Assembly: GCA_030041045.1 (NCBI GenBank)
Contig: JASHOQ010000032.1
Location: 1 to 64,000, forward strand
Source: Acidobacteriaceae bacterium
Lineage (GTDB): Bacteria; Acidobacteriota; Terriglobia; Terriglobales; Acidobacteriaceae
Direction of reading: 5' to 3'
Length of the DNA: 64,000 nt
The notes beneath the pieces are model-generated. The model was given only the letters and a program-made list of their open reading frames with translations, was not told where the DNA came from and did not search any database. Of the stretch, positions 7,495-17,723 are shown one piece after another (the stretch's first letter is position 1; every line of letters begins with the position of its first letter). The position numbers and the translations under genes are program-made.

Positions 7495-8285
7495 TGAGAC
7501 TGTGGCTCGCTGCAGTTGCCGGATGCTGGTTGTCGCTCGGCGCGGCGGCCCTGGCAACCGACTGTACCCAGGCTGCCTCCCCCGTCGAACGGACGATATG
7601 CAGCGAAACAGATCTCCATCAAATGGATGCGGATCTGAATCGCCTCTATAGCGGACTGCGCCCCCAGCTGACGGTGAAGGCGCGAACCGAGCTGCTTGCG
7701 CAGCAGAGGAACTGGCTTGCGGAGCGCGACCGCGACTGCGCCACCGGCGAAGGCAAATGCCTGCGCGAGCATTACCGAGCCCGGCTGGACGAATTGGAGG
7801 CGATCAACGCGAGCGCCGAGGCCAGCGATCAAAAACTGGACGATGTGACTCCCGTCATGGTGAAAGGCGAGTGGAAGGCGACTGCGATTCAGGACCCGAA
7901 TGGTGCGGGCGAGATGGATAAGACCGCTCTGCAAGCGTCGCTTGCCAGTGCGAATCTGCCGGCAATAGGCGCCGTGGTCGATACCGCCCCGGGCAAGCTT
8001 TGCCTGCCGCCGCAGCCCTGCGACGCGATGGGGTGGACACAAAAAAAACTGGCTGAAGTGGATGACAGCGCGGCCATCGGCCGCTACCTCGGGCTGAGCT
8101 CGACGATCCGTGTTTTGGTCGGGAGTTCCGGCGCCACCCGCTCTTACTATTTGTTAGTGCCGCGCAGCGACGGCACTTTGTGGGCGGTCTTCGCGCTGTG
8201 CAGCACAGATTTGCAAGACTGCCGAAAAGCCGCCGAACTGTGGACCCCGGCCAGTGCGGATGCAGCGGTTTTACCCGCTCCTTAA
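7494..8285 (+). CDS. Secreted LprI-like lysozyme inhibitor, putative immunity protein
   Basis: The 263-residue protein has a clear Sec signal peptide (MRLWLAAVAGCWLSLGAAALA). A DUF1311/LprI lysozyme-inhibitor domain follows: 'DCTQAASPVERTICSETDL', 'LAQQRNWLAERDRDC' and 'CLREHYRARLDEL', with the usual paired cysteines. The remaining C-terminal part, about 150 residues including four more cysteines, is unrecognised. The ATG overlaps the muramidase stop by one base (TAATG), so the two are translationally coupled. A cytosolic muramidase followed by a periplasmic inhibitor is the arrangement expected for an effector and its immunity protein; this pairing is inference from order and domain content. 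Confidence 0.82.
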   Translation: MRLWLAAVAGCWLSLGAAALATDCTQAASPVERTICSETDLHQMDADLNRLYSGLRPQLTVKARTELLAQQRNWLAERDRDCATGEGKCLREHYRARLDELEAINASAEASDQKLDDVTPVMVKGEWKATAIQDPNGAGEMDKTALQASLASANLPAIGAVVDTAPGKLCLPPQPCDAMGWTQKKLAEVDDSAAIGRYLGLSSTIRVLVGSSGATRSYYLLVPRSDGTLWAVFALCSTDLQDCRKAAELWTPASADAAVLPAP

Positions 8286-8390
8286 CGGCACGGCATTCGC
8301 AGCCTGACGCCGGGCGCAAGAGGCTCCAAGAGAAGCGCTGAAGGCCGAACAGGCGGCAACTGAGGCGGGAAAAATACTGGCTGAGGGAGT

Positions 8391-8610
8391 TGGTGGAGCT
8401 GAGCGGGATCGAACTTGAGCCGCCATGCGGGCGTCCGAGCCCGCAGGCGAAATCCCGAGCGGAGCGAGGGACCGCAACACCGGAAGATGCTTGGTAGGGA
8501 TGGTGGAGCTGAGCGGGATCGAACTTGAGCCGCCATGCGGGCGTCCGAGCCCGCAGGCGAAATCCCGAGCGGAGCGAGGGATCGCAACACCGGAAGATGC
8601 TTGGTAGGGA
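8391..8610 (-). repeat. Two tandem 110-bp repeats, each containing a copy of the tRNA-Ala 3' end
   Basis: Units 8391-8500 and 8501-8610 are identical except C8472/T8582. Each starts (in + coordinates) with the same 24 bp that begins the tRNA gene at 8611, which is the 3'-terminal T-loop to CCA segment. The rest of each unit holds two hairpins: a GCGGGC/GCCCGC stem and an ATCCC/GGGAT stem, the latter intact in the second unit only. The 24-bp segment therefore occurs three times at exactly 110-bp spacing. Confidence 0.9.
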
Positions 8611-8686
8611 TGGTGGAGCTGAGCGGGATCGAACCGCTGGCCTCCTCGTTGCGAACGAGGCGCTCTCCCAGCTGAGCTACAGCCCC
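8611..8686 (-). tRNA. tRNA-Ala (anticodon CGC)
   Basis: On the minus strand the 76-nt gene begins GGGGCTGTAGCTCAGCTGGG, has anticodon stem CCTCG/CGAGG with loop TTCGCAA (anticodon CGC), T-arm AGCGG-TTCGATC-CCGCT and a genome-encoded CCA end. All four arms fold in standard lengths. Two partial copies of its 3' end lie immediately downstream. Confidence 0.95.
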
Positions 8687-8697
8687 ACAACCTATCC

Positions 8698-8726
8698 ATG
8701 TTACCAGCCGCGCGTAAATTTCGAAA
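8698..8726 (-). promoter_or_regulatory. Possible promoter of tRNA-Ala
   Basis: On the minus strand TTTCGA (8726-8721) and TAACAT (8703-8698) are 17 bp apart, and the -10 box ends 11-12 nt before the tRNA. The match is modest; no better pair is visible. Confidence 0.35.
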
Positions 8727-8855
8727 GGCACTCCCGTGCCGGTGCAAACGTCGCGGCGGGCTAAAGAAAAAGGGCGATCTGCGGCGGCAATGACTTTGGG
8801 GGAATAAATCCTCCTACCGATCTGCCGATAAACAACGTGGACTCCAAAGTTTTGC

Positions 8856-11384
8856 ATGCAAGACGCCGCCATTGACCTCGCCTATTCCGCGCTGCTCGTG
8901 TTCGTATTTGGAACAGTCGCGTGGGTGCGGCGTCCTGACGACCGGGCCCGTTGCTGGTTTGCGGGCTGGTTCATGGTACTCGGATCCTGCGGCGCCCACC
9001 TGGGCGAGTTCTACGCAGCGGGGTGGCATAGGATAGCCGCGTCGGCGGGTACCGTCGACCTGATGGCCCTGGCGGGGATTTATTTCGTTGTTTCGTCCGC
9101 CATCCCTGTGCGCGGCCGGCGATCCGGAGTCCTGGTAGGAGCGACCGTTGCCATCCCCACGCTGCTGTGCCTCTCGCTCACAATCTTGCCCGTGCAGAAC
9201 CGCTGGATTCTGCTCGCCGCGGTTGCCGCGCGCCAGACGCCGTTGATCGCTACCAGTTGGTCCATGCGCCGCCTGCGGCCCCGCTTCGCAGAGATGCTGG
9301 CGGCCCTGTGCGCGGCCAATGCGGTATTGCTGGCGGTTTTGATCGTCCATGGAAGCCTCCACTGGATCGCCCCCATCATCGTTGGCGAAGTGTTTTTCGC
9401 GGCGGGAATGGACACGTGGAACAGGAGTATCGGGACCACGTTCGGGTCGCGCGTGACCGCGTTCGGGCTGATGGCCTGGGGCGCCGTCTTCCCGCTGGCG
9501 GAGATGATGCACAAGACCTCGCCGCAGATCTCGGCCGAAAGCGATATCTGGAACCCGGCCAAAGCGTGTGTTGCGGTGGGCATGATGCTTATCGTGTTTG
9601 AGGAGCAGGTACGCACCGCGCGCGCTCTCGCCGGCGACTACCGTCTGCTCTTCGATCACAATCCCAATCCTGTCTGGATCTACGACACGGAAAGCCTGCA
9701 TTTTCTCGCCGCCAATGAGGCGGCGTGCTCGCTGCATGGGTATACCAAACACGAGTTTTTGCGCCTGCGGCTGCCGGATATCCTGCATCCCGATGTGCGC
9801 GAGCACGTTCTCTTTGAGGCGAAATTGCCCAAGTCGACGCAAAATCGCGCCTCCCGCCACGTGCGCAAGGACGGCAGTGAATTCCCCATGGATGTCACTG
9901 CGCACACTGCGGTCTTCCAGGGGAAAAACTGCCGCTTTGTCCTGGGACTCGACGTGACCAAGCGCCACAACCTGGAGCGCCGGCTTGAGTATCAGCAGGC
10001 GCACGACGCGCTTTCGGGACTATCCAATCGCCGTTCATTCGAGGAACAGCTCACTTATACCGTTGCCCTTACCGTCGAAAGCGGTCGCAAGCTGGCCATC
10101 GTCTGCCTCGACATTTGTCATTTCAAGCGGCTGAATGAAATCTACGGGCCGGGTATCGGAGACAAGTGCGTCCAGTATGTCGCCAGTGTCTTGAGCGAGC
10201 ACACGCGCATGGACGATCTTGTGGCGCGCACCGGCGACGACGAGTTTGCCATCGTGCTGACCAGGCTGAAGGACCTTGCCTTCGCCGAGGAGATGACGGC
10301 TCGCATCCAGGAGAGCTTCAAAATGCCCGTCCTGATCGGGGAGTGCGAGGTGCAGATCTCTTTCAGCATGGGGGTGGCGGTTTGCCCTGACGACAGTACG
10401 GACGGGATGGGGCTCTGGCACCTGGCCGAGAACGCGCTTCGACGGGCGCAGGCCAAGGGCAGCGGACAGATCCTCTGGATTTCGCCCGAGCTGCGCGCCG
10501 ACGCGGAAAAGAGAAAGGAAATCGCGGCCGGCATGAACCGATTGTTGGAAGAAGACCGCTTCTGTCTTGTTTACCAGCCGGTCTTTGCGGCGGATGGAGC
10601 CATGGGCGCAATGGAGGCGCTGTTGCGCCTCGACCATCCCCGCCACGGGCCAGTCGATCCGCTCACCGTGATCCGCATCGCGGAGGAGAACGAAATGGTG
10701 GAAGCGCTCGGCCAATGGATATTCGAAAAGGTGTGCCGGCAAATCCAAATGTGGATGGACCATGGCGTGCGGCTGGTTCCTGTGGCCATCAATGTCTCCT
10801 CGATGCAAATGATGCGCAGAGGATTCGCCGAACGCCTGCTCGAGACCATGGAGCGGTATTCTGTCGATCCGCGGTGGATTCACCTGGAGATTACGGAAAC
10901 GGCGGCCATGGAAAACCTGAAGGCGGTATCGGGCGAGATGATGGCACTTTCCGCGCTGGGATCCACATTCTCGATCGACGATTTCGGCACCGGTTACTCG
11001 TCCCTGGGCAGGCTGCACCGGCTGCCCATTTCGATTCTGAAAGTCGACCGCTCGTTCGTCGAGCATCTGTGCGACGGCGAGGGCGGCGAAGCGTCGCGCA
11101 CCATCGTGCAGGCGATTCTTTCCATGGCCCACGCTCTGGGCATGCGCGTGGTGGCTGAAGGCGTGGAAACCGAGCGGCAACTGAACTGTCTTCTCCGCCT
11201 GGGCTGCGACCTTTACCAGGGATTCCTGCTCTCGCGCCCTGTGGAGCCGGAGAAGATTCCCTCGCTGCTCGCGCATGCCCACCCGGCATTTCGATCAGCG
11301 ACGGAACAGGCGCGGTCCTCAGCCCACCGGGAGAGCCCGCAGGAGGAGCCGCTGAGCGCAGAGCGGCTGTCGGTCATCAAGTAG
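8856..11384 (+). CDS. Membrane PAS-GGDEF-EAL protein, probable c-di-GMP phosphodiesterase
   Basis: The 842-residue protein starts with about seven hydrophobic segments (residues 8-245), then a PAS domain (about 258-375, 'LLFDHNPNPVWIYD'), a GGDEF domain (about 380-545) and an EAL domain (about 555-805). The GGDEF signature is degenerate, reading GDDEF at 460-464. The EAL side looks intact: EALLR at 587-591, 'INVSSMQM', 'EITETA', 'DDFGTGYSS' and 'EGVETERQ'. The likely output is therefore c-di-GMP hydrolysis, with the GGDEF domain possibly a GTP-sensing regulator. The membrane region may sense a ligand. It stands alone, convergent with rho. Confidence 0.9.
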   Translation: MQDAAIDLAYSALLVFVFGTVAWVRRPDDRARCWFAGWFMVLGSCGAHLGEFYAAGWHRIAASAGTVDLMALAGIYFVVSSAIPVRGRRSGVLVGATVAIPTLLCLSLTILPVQNRWILLAAVAARQTPLIATSWSMRRLRPRFAEMLAALCAANAVLLAVLIVHGSLHWIAPIIVGEVFFAAGMDTWNRSIGTTFGSRVTAFGLMAWGAVFPLAEMMHKTSPQISAESDIWNPAKACVAVGMMLIVFEEQVRTARALAGDYRLLFDHNPNPVWIYDTESLHFLAANEAACSLHGYTKHEFLRLRLPDILHPDVREHVLFEAKLPKSTQNRASRHVRKDGSEFPMDVTAHTAVFQGKNCRFVLGLDVTKRHNLERRLEYQQAHDALSGLSNRRSFEEQLTYTVALTVESGRKLAIVCLDICHFKRLNEIYGPGIGDKCVQYVASVLSEHTRMDDLVARTGDDEFAIVLTRLKDLAFAEEMTARIQESFKMPVLIGECEVQISFSMGVAVCPDDSTDGMGLWHLAENALRRAQAKGSGQILWISPELRADAEKRKEIAAGMNRLLEEDRFCLVYQPVFAADGAMGAMEALLRLDHPRHGPVDPLTVIRIAEENEMVEALGQWIFEKVCRQIQMWMDHGVRLVPVAINVSSMQMMRRGFAERLLETMERYSVDPRWIHLEITETAAMENLKAVSGEMMALSALGSTFSIDDFGTGYSSLGRLHRLPISILKVDRSFVEHLCDGEGGEASRTIVQAILSMAHALGMRVVAEGVETERQLNCLLRLGCDLYQGFLLSRPVEPEKIPSLLAHAHPAFRSATEQARSSAHRESPQEEPLSAERLSVIK

Positions 11385-11444
11385 CGCGATTCCCGCAAGG
11401 TCATTATGGATGCGCCGGAGCACAGGCCCTTCAACGGCCCCGGC

Positions 11445-12695
<1,251 letters not shown>

Positions 12696-12908
12696 GAGTT
12701 CACCTGCGATAAGGCGGGGTGGGGATGCGGGCGGGAAAGGGCTCCAGGATGAAACCGGAGGATACTCGGCAAACCATCCGGCGCTGGCCGGCCTTCAAAA
12801 AGTGCACCCGAATTCAACTGGAGGATAAAGCCGGGGGGGAAGAAAAACCAACTGAGACGGGAAAACCGATTGAAACTGCTGCCTGCCTTAAACACACTTT
12901 AGGTTGCG

Positions 12909-12936
12909 ACGGCGCCGTCAGGCAGCGCGGCGCCGT
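12909..12936. other. 9-bp hairpin across the rpoZ stop codon
   Basis: ACGGCGCCG (12909-12917) and CGGCGCCGT (12928-12936) form a perfect stem with a 10-nt loop that contains the rpoZ TGA. No T-run follows on the minus strand, so a simple intrinsic terminator is unlikely. Confidence 0.5.
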
Positions 12937-13139
12937 TCGATAGGTTGCGAAAGGCGCGCCGGCTCCGGCGCATCCGTTCCCGGATTCGTGGAATGAAAGC
13001 GAACCAATACTTCGTTCGTAGTGTCCTGCAGCCGCGTATTGGGCTTGTGCAGCTTGCGGGTTGCCTTGCTGGCCAGCTGGCAGAGCTGGTAGCGGTTGGA
13101 CACGTGAGAGAGTGCCCCAAAAACCAAATCAGAGCGCAT
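12918..13139 (-). CDS. rpoZ: DNA-directed RNA polymerase subunit omega
   Basis: The 73-residue product begins MRSDLVFGALSHVSNRYQLC and continues with an Ala/Lys-rich helix ('QLASKATRKLHKPN') and 'TTNEVLVRF', which matches acidobacterial omega subunits. Omega binds beta' and helps core assembly. ATG 13139 is preferred over the TTG two codons upstream because it matches the family start; GGAG lies about 10 nt upstream. Unlike in many bacteria, no gmk or spoT neighbour is present; a 593-bp non-coding stretch lies upstream. Confidence 0.85.
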   Translation of the reverse strand: MRSDLVFGALSHVSNRYQLCQLASKATRKLHKPNTRLQDTTNEVLVRFHSTNPGTDAPEPARLSQPIERRRAA

Positions 13140-13732
13140 ATTCAAGATTCTCCTTCTTCGTGATAACCTGCTCGGCCAGAACCATTTGGCGCCGTCAGAG
13201 CAGCAGGGAAGCTGACCATCGACCAGGGGACTTCCTCAAAGTGCAGCATTCGATTGTTAGACGCACGACCCGCGCCTGCAGTTCAAATTGTTGACGCACT
13301 GTCGCACGTTGTGATACTGGCCATCCCGCAGCCGGATGAGTGAGTTTCTGGGCGGGAATCTCGAGGCCCGTGTTCCCATTCCGGCGCATTCCCGGCGCAC
13401 TGCGCGGCGAAATTCCATTCACCAGCCGGAACTCTACCTTGTTCCCCAGTATTTGGATGCAGGAATTGGCTGACGGGCGCGCGGAATCGCACAGCGCAGC
13501 CTGCCCTCATGGATGGCTGTTTTGAATGTATACCGCGTATGGTCGCAGGTCAACCCTTTTTTCATCGTTAGTGCACCATGCGTAACCCGCTTCCCGCGGG
13601 TGCTCGATCTTTTAAGCTGCTGATTTCGTTTCGGTTATTAGGAGATCCCAATCAGTCGCGCCGGCTGAGATTCACCCCGATCTTCCACAGGGCGCTCGAA
13701 ATCCGGTTGCGCCGGTCACGCCCGGTCCCTCT
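13140..13732. other. 593-bp region without a recognised gene (rpoZ upstream region)
   Basis: No convincing reading frame is seen on either strand. It holds a promoter-like pair on the minus strand (13525-13553) and a hairpin ACCCGC/GCGGGT at 13585-13601 followed on the plus strand, after seven bases, by TTTT. If the promoter drives rpoZ, the leader would be nearly 400 nt, long enough for a structured RNA. I recognise no known riboswitch or ncRNA signature. Confidence 0.4.
13525..13553 (-). promoter_or_regulatory. Possible sigma-70 promoter upstream of rpoZ
   Basis: Minus-strand TTGACC (13553-13548) is followed after 17 bp by TACATT (13530-13525); the overlapping TATACA is 15 bp away. It points toward rpoZ, with a long leader. 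Confidence 0.4.
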
Positions 13733-15292
13733 TCACGCCCAGTAGCTCCGGTCCAGCGTTCTATATTGGATAGCCTCGGCCAGGTGCGCCACAGTGAGGG
13801 CTTCGGCGCCTTCGAGATCGGCGATGGTCCGCGCCACCTTCAGAATCCGGTCGTGCGCCCGCGCCGTCAGCCCCTGCTGCTGCATGGCCCGCTCCAGCAG
13901 CCGCTCGGCGTCTGCGCCCAGCTCGCAGTAAGCGCGGATTTGCCGGGTGGTCATCTGGGCATTCGAGTAAATTTTCTCATTGGCTTTCAAGAAGCGCTGC
14001 CGCTGCACCTGCCGCGCCTTGAGCACCCGCGCGCGAATCTCGGCCGAGCCCTCGGCAGCCGCGCCGCCGCGCAGCTCCTTGTATTGCACGGCCGGCACTT
14101 CGATATGAATATCGATACGGTCGAGCAGAGGCCCGCTAATCTTGGCCACATAGCGCTGGATCATCGGCGGCGTGCACAGGCACTCGCGCGACTTGTCGTT
14201 GAAGTAGCCGCACGGACAGGGATTCATGGCCGCCGCGAGCATGAAGCGCGCGGGAAAGCTCAACGACATCGACGCCCGCGCAATGGTCACGGTGTGGTCT
14301 TCGAGCGGCTGCCGCATCACTTCGAGCACGTTGCGGGGGAACTCCGGCAGCTCGTCCAGAAAGAGCAGCCCGTTGTGCGCGAGCGAAACCTCGCCCGGCC
14401 GCGGCACAATGCCGCCGCCGATCAGCCCCGCATCGGAGATGGTGTGGTGCGGCGAGCGGAACGGCCGCTGGGTCACCAGGCCGGCGCCTGCGTCCAGCAC
14501 GCCGGCCACGGAGTGAATTTTGGTTGTCTCGAGAGCCTCGTCGAAGGTAAGCGGCGCCAGAATCGACGGCAGCCGTTTGGCCAGCATGGTCTTGCCCGAG
14601 CCCGGCGGGCCGATCATGAGAATGTTGTGGCTGCCGGCCGCAGCCACTTCGAGGGCGCGCTTGGCTGTCTGCTGTCCGCGCACATCGCGAAAGTCGAGCG
14701 GGAAATGCTGCAGCTCGCCTAGCAGCTTTTCTGTGGCCACATGAAAAGGCTCGCGCTGGATCACGCCCACCACCGCCGAGTTCACGAGCTCCAGCACGTC
14801 GAGCAGCGACGAGACCGGATACACGTTCACGCCTTCCACCACCGCGGCTTCGGCGGCATTGCCGGCGGGCAGAATCAGGTTGGGAATCTGCTTTTCGCGC
14901 GCAAGAATGGCGATCGGCAGCATCCCCGGGATGGGCCGCACGCTTCCGTCCAGGCCCAGCTCGCCCACCAGCAGAAAGCGGCCCAGGTCGCTGATGCGCA
15001 GCGCCCCGTATGCGCCCAGGATCCCGACCGCGATGGGCAGATCGAATCCCGAACCCTCCTTCTTCAGATCCGCCGGCGCCAGGTTGATGGTGATGTGCGT
15101 GGGCGGAATCAGGTAGCCGGAGTTCTTGATGGCCGCGCGCACGCGATCGCGGCTTTCGCGCACCGCCGCGTCGGGCAAGCCGACGGTGTGAAAGTGATCT
15201 TCATTGGCCACAACGCCGCTGTAATCCACCTCCACGTCAATGAGGTTGGCGTCGATGCCGTAGACCGCGGCGCTGAGTGCTTTGAACAGCAT
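13733..15292 (-). CDS. comM: YifB/ComM-family AAA ATPase (Mg-chelatase-like)
   Basis: ComM-type proteins are hexameric helicases that promote branch migration of incoming DNA during natural transformation. The 519-residue protein has the N-terminal Lon-protease-like domain ('[20 protein letters not shown]', '[20 protein letters not shown]'), Walker A '[15 protein letters not shown]', the Mg-chelatase region ('[19 protein letters not shown]', '[19 protein letters not shown]') and a four-cysteine cluster ('[17 protein letters not shown]'). Length and motif order are standard. It stands alone and is divergent from the DinB-like gene. Confidence 0.93.
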   Translation of the reverse strand: MLFKALSAAVYGIDANLIDVEVDYSGVVANEDHFHTVGLPDAAVRESRDRVRAAIKNSGYLIPPTHITINLAPADLKKEGSGFDLPIAVGILGAYGALRISDLGRFLLVGELGLDGSVRPIPGMLPIAILAREKQIPNLILPAGNAAEAAVVEGVNVYPVSSLLDVLELVNSAVVGVIQREPFHVATEKLLGELQHFPLDFRDVRGQQTAKRALEVAAAGSHNILMIGPPGSGKTMLAKRLPSILAPLTFDEALETTKIHSVAGVLDAGAGLVTQRPFRSPHHTISDAGLIGGGIVPRPGEVSLAHNGLLFLDELPEFPRNVLEVMRQPLEDHTVTIARASMSLSFPARFMLAAAMNPCPCGYFNDKSRECLCTPPMIQRYVAKISGPLLDRIDIHIEVPAVQYKELRGGAAAEGSAEIRARVLKARQVQRQRFLKANEKIYSNAQMTTRQIRAYCELGADAERLLERAMQQQGLTARAHDRILKVARTIADLEGAEALTVAHLAEAIQYRTLDRSYWA

Positions 15293-15327
15293 GGCTGGAG
15301 GATTGACAGCGAGTGTATCAGAAGGCA

Positions 15328-15376
15328 GGGATCAGGGATCAGGGAGCAGGGAGTAGGAAGTAGGGAACAGGGAGTA
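15328..15376 (+). repeat. Heptamer tandem array, G-rich orientation (left of DinB-like gene)
   Basis: Seven units in perfect 7-bp register: GGGATCA twice, then GGGAGCA, GGGAGTA, GGAAGTA, GGGAACA, GGGAGTA. The outermost unit GGGATCA is the reverse complement of TGATCCC, repeated four times at the far end of the array on the other side of the gene (16092-16119). Confidence 0.85.
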
Positions 15377-15454
15377 GGAAAGACGAACAGGTGCGCTTTG
15401 AGCGCTCGCGCCCTTACCATGGAGAGAAGATCAGAACGCTGCGGGAGAAAAACG

Positions 15455-15949
15455 ATGGACGAACGGAGGCGGATGCTCAGGCATTTTCTCGCCGCGCTTG
15501 CCTACAGGACACAGAAGGCGCTGCGCGATGCGCCGCCGGAGTTTGCTTCGTTCCGGGCAGCTCCAAAGGTTCGCACCCCGCAGGAGCTTATCCGGCACAT
15601 GGATAGCCTGATGGGCTACGCGCGCACTCACTTCATCGGCGGGACTTACCGGCCGCCGGAATTCGCGGATTTCGCTCAAGCGATCGCTCACTTCCATGGA
15701 GTCCTGGAAGACCTGGCCCGGCATCTCGAAACCGGAAGCGCGCTGCGCGAGATTACGCCCGAAATCCTGCTGCAGGGTCCCTTTTCGGATGCGATGACCC
15801 ACGCCGGCCAGTTAGCCATGCTGCGGCGGCTCGCCGGAAGTCCGGTCCCGCCGGAGAACTTCATCTTCGCCGCCATCACCGCCGAGAATCTCGGCCCCAA
15901 TCAAGCGCTCCCCGCCAGCCCTGACGCGGACTGGCCTGAGAAGCCCTGA
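15455..15949 (+). CDS. DinB-like four-helix-bundle protein
   Basis: The 164-residue product has no signal peptide and looks like a member of the DinB/YfiT-like metal-binding four-helix family: 'AYRTQKALRDAPPEFASF', a helix with 'LIRHMDSLMGYARTHF', and a C-terminal helix 'DAMTHAGQLAMLRRLAG' holding the conserved H-x3-Q-like pattern. Many family members are putative thiol-dependent transferases, but no function can be given here. ATG 15455 has a GGGAG site at suitable distance. The gene lies alone between two oppositely oriented heptamer arrays. Confidence 0.72.
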   Translation: MDERRRMLRHFLAALAYRTQKALRDAPPEFASFRAAPKVRTPQELIRHMDSLMGYARTHFIGGTYRPPEFADFAQAIAHFHGVLEDLARHLETGSALREITPEILLQGPFSDAMTHAGQLAMLRRLAGSPVPPENFIFAAITAENLGPNQALPASPDADWPEKP

Positions 15950-15980
15950 TCGCCCGCTCCCTTCCCCGTCCACCACCCAC

Positions 15981-16119
15981 TGTCCACTGCCTACTGTCCA
16001 CCGTCTACTGTTCACTGTTCACTGTTCACTGTCCACTGTTCACCGTCCAGTGTTCACTGTTCACTGTTCACTGTCCGCTGACCACTGACCCTGATCCCTG
16101 ATCCCTGATCCCTGATCCC
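15981..16119 (+). repeat. Heptamer tandem array of 20 units, C-rich orientation
   Basis: From 15981 the units run in 7-bp register: mostly TGTTCAC and TGTCCAC variants, one 6-bp slip (TGACCC at 16086-16091), then TGATCCC four times. The register extends less perfectly to about 15966. The array fills most of the 192-bp gap between the DinB-like gene and sdaA. Confidence 0.9.
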
Positions 16120-16141
16120 TTCAAAGACTACAATCGAATGC

Positions 16142-17566
16142 GTGACGGCGAGCCTCTTCGAGCTCTACAAAATCGGCGTCGGCCCCTCGAGTTCGCACAC
16201 CATGGGCCCCATGCGCGCCTGCTGCCGATTCGCACGCGAGCTTGACTCCCACGGCGCGCTCGAGCGGGTGGCGCGCGTGCAGGTGGAGCTTTACGGCTCG
16301 CTTGCGCACACCGGCCTTGGCCACGGCACCGACAGGGCCGTTCTGCTCGGTCTTTCCGGCAACGAGCCTGCCACCATCGATCCCGCTCTCATCGAATCCA
16401 CGGTAGCGCAGATACGCTCCGCGCAACGCATCCATCTCGCCGGCACGCGCTCCATCCCTTTCGACGAAGCCCGCGATCTGCTTTTCCGCCGCGAGCAGAT
16501 GTTTCCCCCCGGCGCGCGGATGCAGCACCCCAACGGCCTGCGCTGCACGGTATTCGATTCGGAAGGCGCCGTCCTCGACCAGCGCACCTACTTCTCCGTC
16601 GGCGGAGGGTTCATTGTGGAAGATGGCACGACCGAGACCCTCGTCCAAAACCAGAAGAGGATTCCGTTCCCGTTCCACAGCGCCGCGGAGCTGCTCACCC
16701 TCGCGCATCAGCACGAGCTCTCCATCAGCCAGCTCATGCTTGAAAATGAGTGCGCTCTCATCAACACTGATTCGGGACCCGCTTCCGGCCGTGCGCCGGT
16801 CGAAACCGTGCGCGAAGGCATTGACCGCATCTGGCAGACCATGAGTGCGTGCATGGAGCGCGGCATGGTTACCGAAGGCATCCTTCCCGGCGGCCTGAAT
16901 GTCCGCCGCCGCGCGCATCGCTTGGCCGAACGCCTCCGTGAGAAGGAAGTCGACGGCAAGGTTGGCGACCCGCTCGCGCCGCTCGACTGGGTGACCGTCT
17001 ACGCCATGGCCGTGAATGAAGAGAATGCCGCCGGCGGCCGCGTGGTCACCGCGCCCACCAACGGCGCAGCCGGCGTCATTCCTGCCGTCGCGCGCTATTA
17101 CGAGCGCTTCATCCCCGGCGCCGATCACGAAGGCATGGTGCGCTTCTTTCTCACCTCCGCGGCCATCGGCAGCCTCTACAAGGAGAATGCTTCCATCAGC
17201 GGCGCCGAGGTAGGATGCCAGGGCGAAGTGGGCGTGGCCTGCTCGATGGCCGCCGCGGGCCTGACCGCCGCGCTCAACGGCACCAATGGCCAGGTGGAAC
17301 ACGCGGCAGAGATCGCCATGGAGCACAATCTCGGCATGACCTGCGATCCCATCGGCGGCCTGGTGCAGATTCCCTGCATCGAGCGCAACGCCATGGGCGC
17401 GGTGAAGGCCGTGCACGCCACGCGCATCGCGCTCAATGAGTCGGAGGCGCATAAAGTCTCGCTCGATCAGGTCATTCGCACCATGTATCTCACCGGTCTC
17501 GACATGCAATCGCGCTATAAGGAGACCAGTCTCGCCGGCCTTGCGCTCAACGTCATCGAGTGTTGA
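16142..17566 (+). CDS. sdaA: L-serine ammonia-lyase (L-serine dehydratase), single-chain iron-sulfur type
   Basis: The enzyme deaminates L-serine to pyruvate using a [4Fe-4S] cluster. The 474-residue protein has the N-terminal beta domain ('[19 protein letters not shown]', with the SSSHT signature) and the alpha domain with cluster cysteines in '[17 protein letters not shown]' and '[17 protein letters not shown]'. Length fits the single-chain form. The start is GTG 16142; an ATG four bases upstream is out of frame. No good ribosome site is visible, because the heptamer array ends just upstream. Confidence 0.95.
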   Translation: MTASLFELYKIGVGPSSSHTMGPMRACCRFARELDSHGALERVARVQVELYGSLAHTGLGHGTDRAVLLGLSGNEPATIDPALIESTVAQIRSAQRIHLAGTRSIPFDEARDLLFRREQMFPPGARMQHPNGLRCTVFDSEGAVLDQRTYFSVGGGFIVEDGTTETLVQNQKRIPFPFHSAAELLTLAHQHELSISQLMLENECALINTDSGPASGRAPVETVREGIDRIWQTMSACMERGMVTEGILPGGLNVRRRAHRLAERLREKEVDGKVGDPLAPLDWVTVYAMAVNEENAAGGRVVTAPTNGAAGVIPAVARYYERFIPGADHEGMVRFFLTSAAIGSLYKENASISGAEVGCQGEVGVACSMAAAGLTAALNGTNGQVEHAAEIAMEHNLGMTCDPIGGLVQIPCIERNAMGAVKAVHATRIALNESEAHKVSLDQVIRTMYLTGLDMQSRYKETSLAGLALNVIEC

Positions 17567-17723
17567 ATGCCATTCTCGCGGCGCGCGTGCGCATCGCAAA
17601 ATTCTCTTCCACGCTCTCATCGAAGACGGCTTCATCTTCCATCACGCTCCCCTTCACCCCGTCCAACGATTCCACGGCGAGAAAAATTGTTGCTCTTTTT
17701 TCCACCCTCGATGCTTTTTTTCC

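Noticed and set aside
12918..13145. Overlapping reading frames in three frames around rpoZ
   Set aside because: Only the frame that begins MRSDLVFGALSHVSNRY matches a known family (omega). The others have no recognisable pattern and are shadows.
13140..13520. Possible RNase P or 6S RNA (a GAGGAAGTCC word on the minus strand)
   Set aside because: The word lacks the rest of the RNase P core, and the ends do not pair as in 6S RNA. No support beyond one short match.
15981..16119. CRISPR-like appearance of the tandem repeats
   Set aside because: Units are 7 bp and contiguous without spacers; there is no 24-40 bp repeat and no cas gene in the window.
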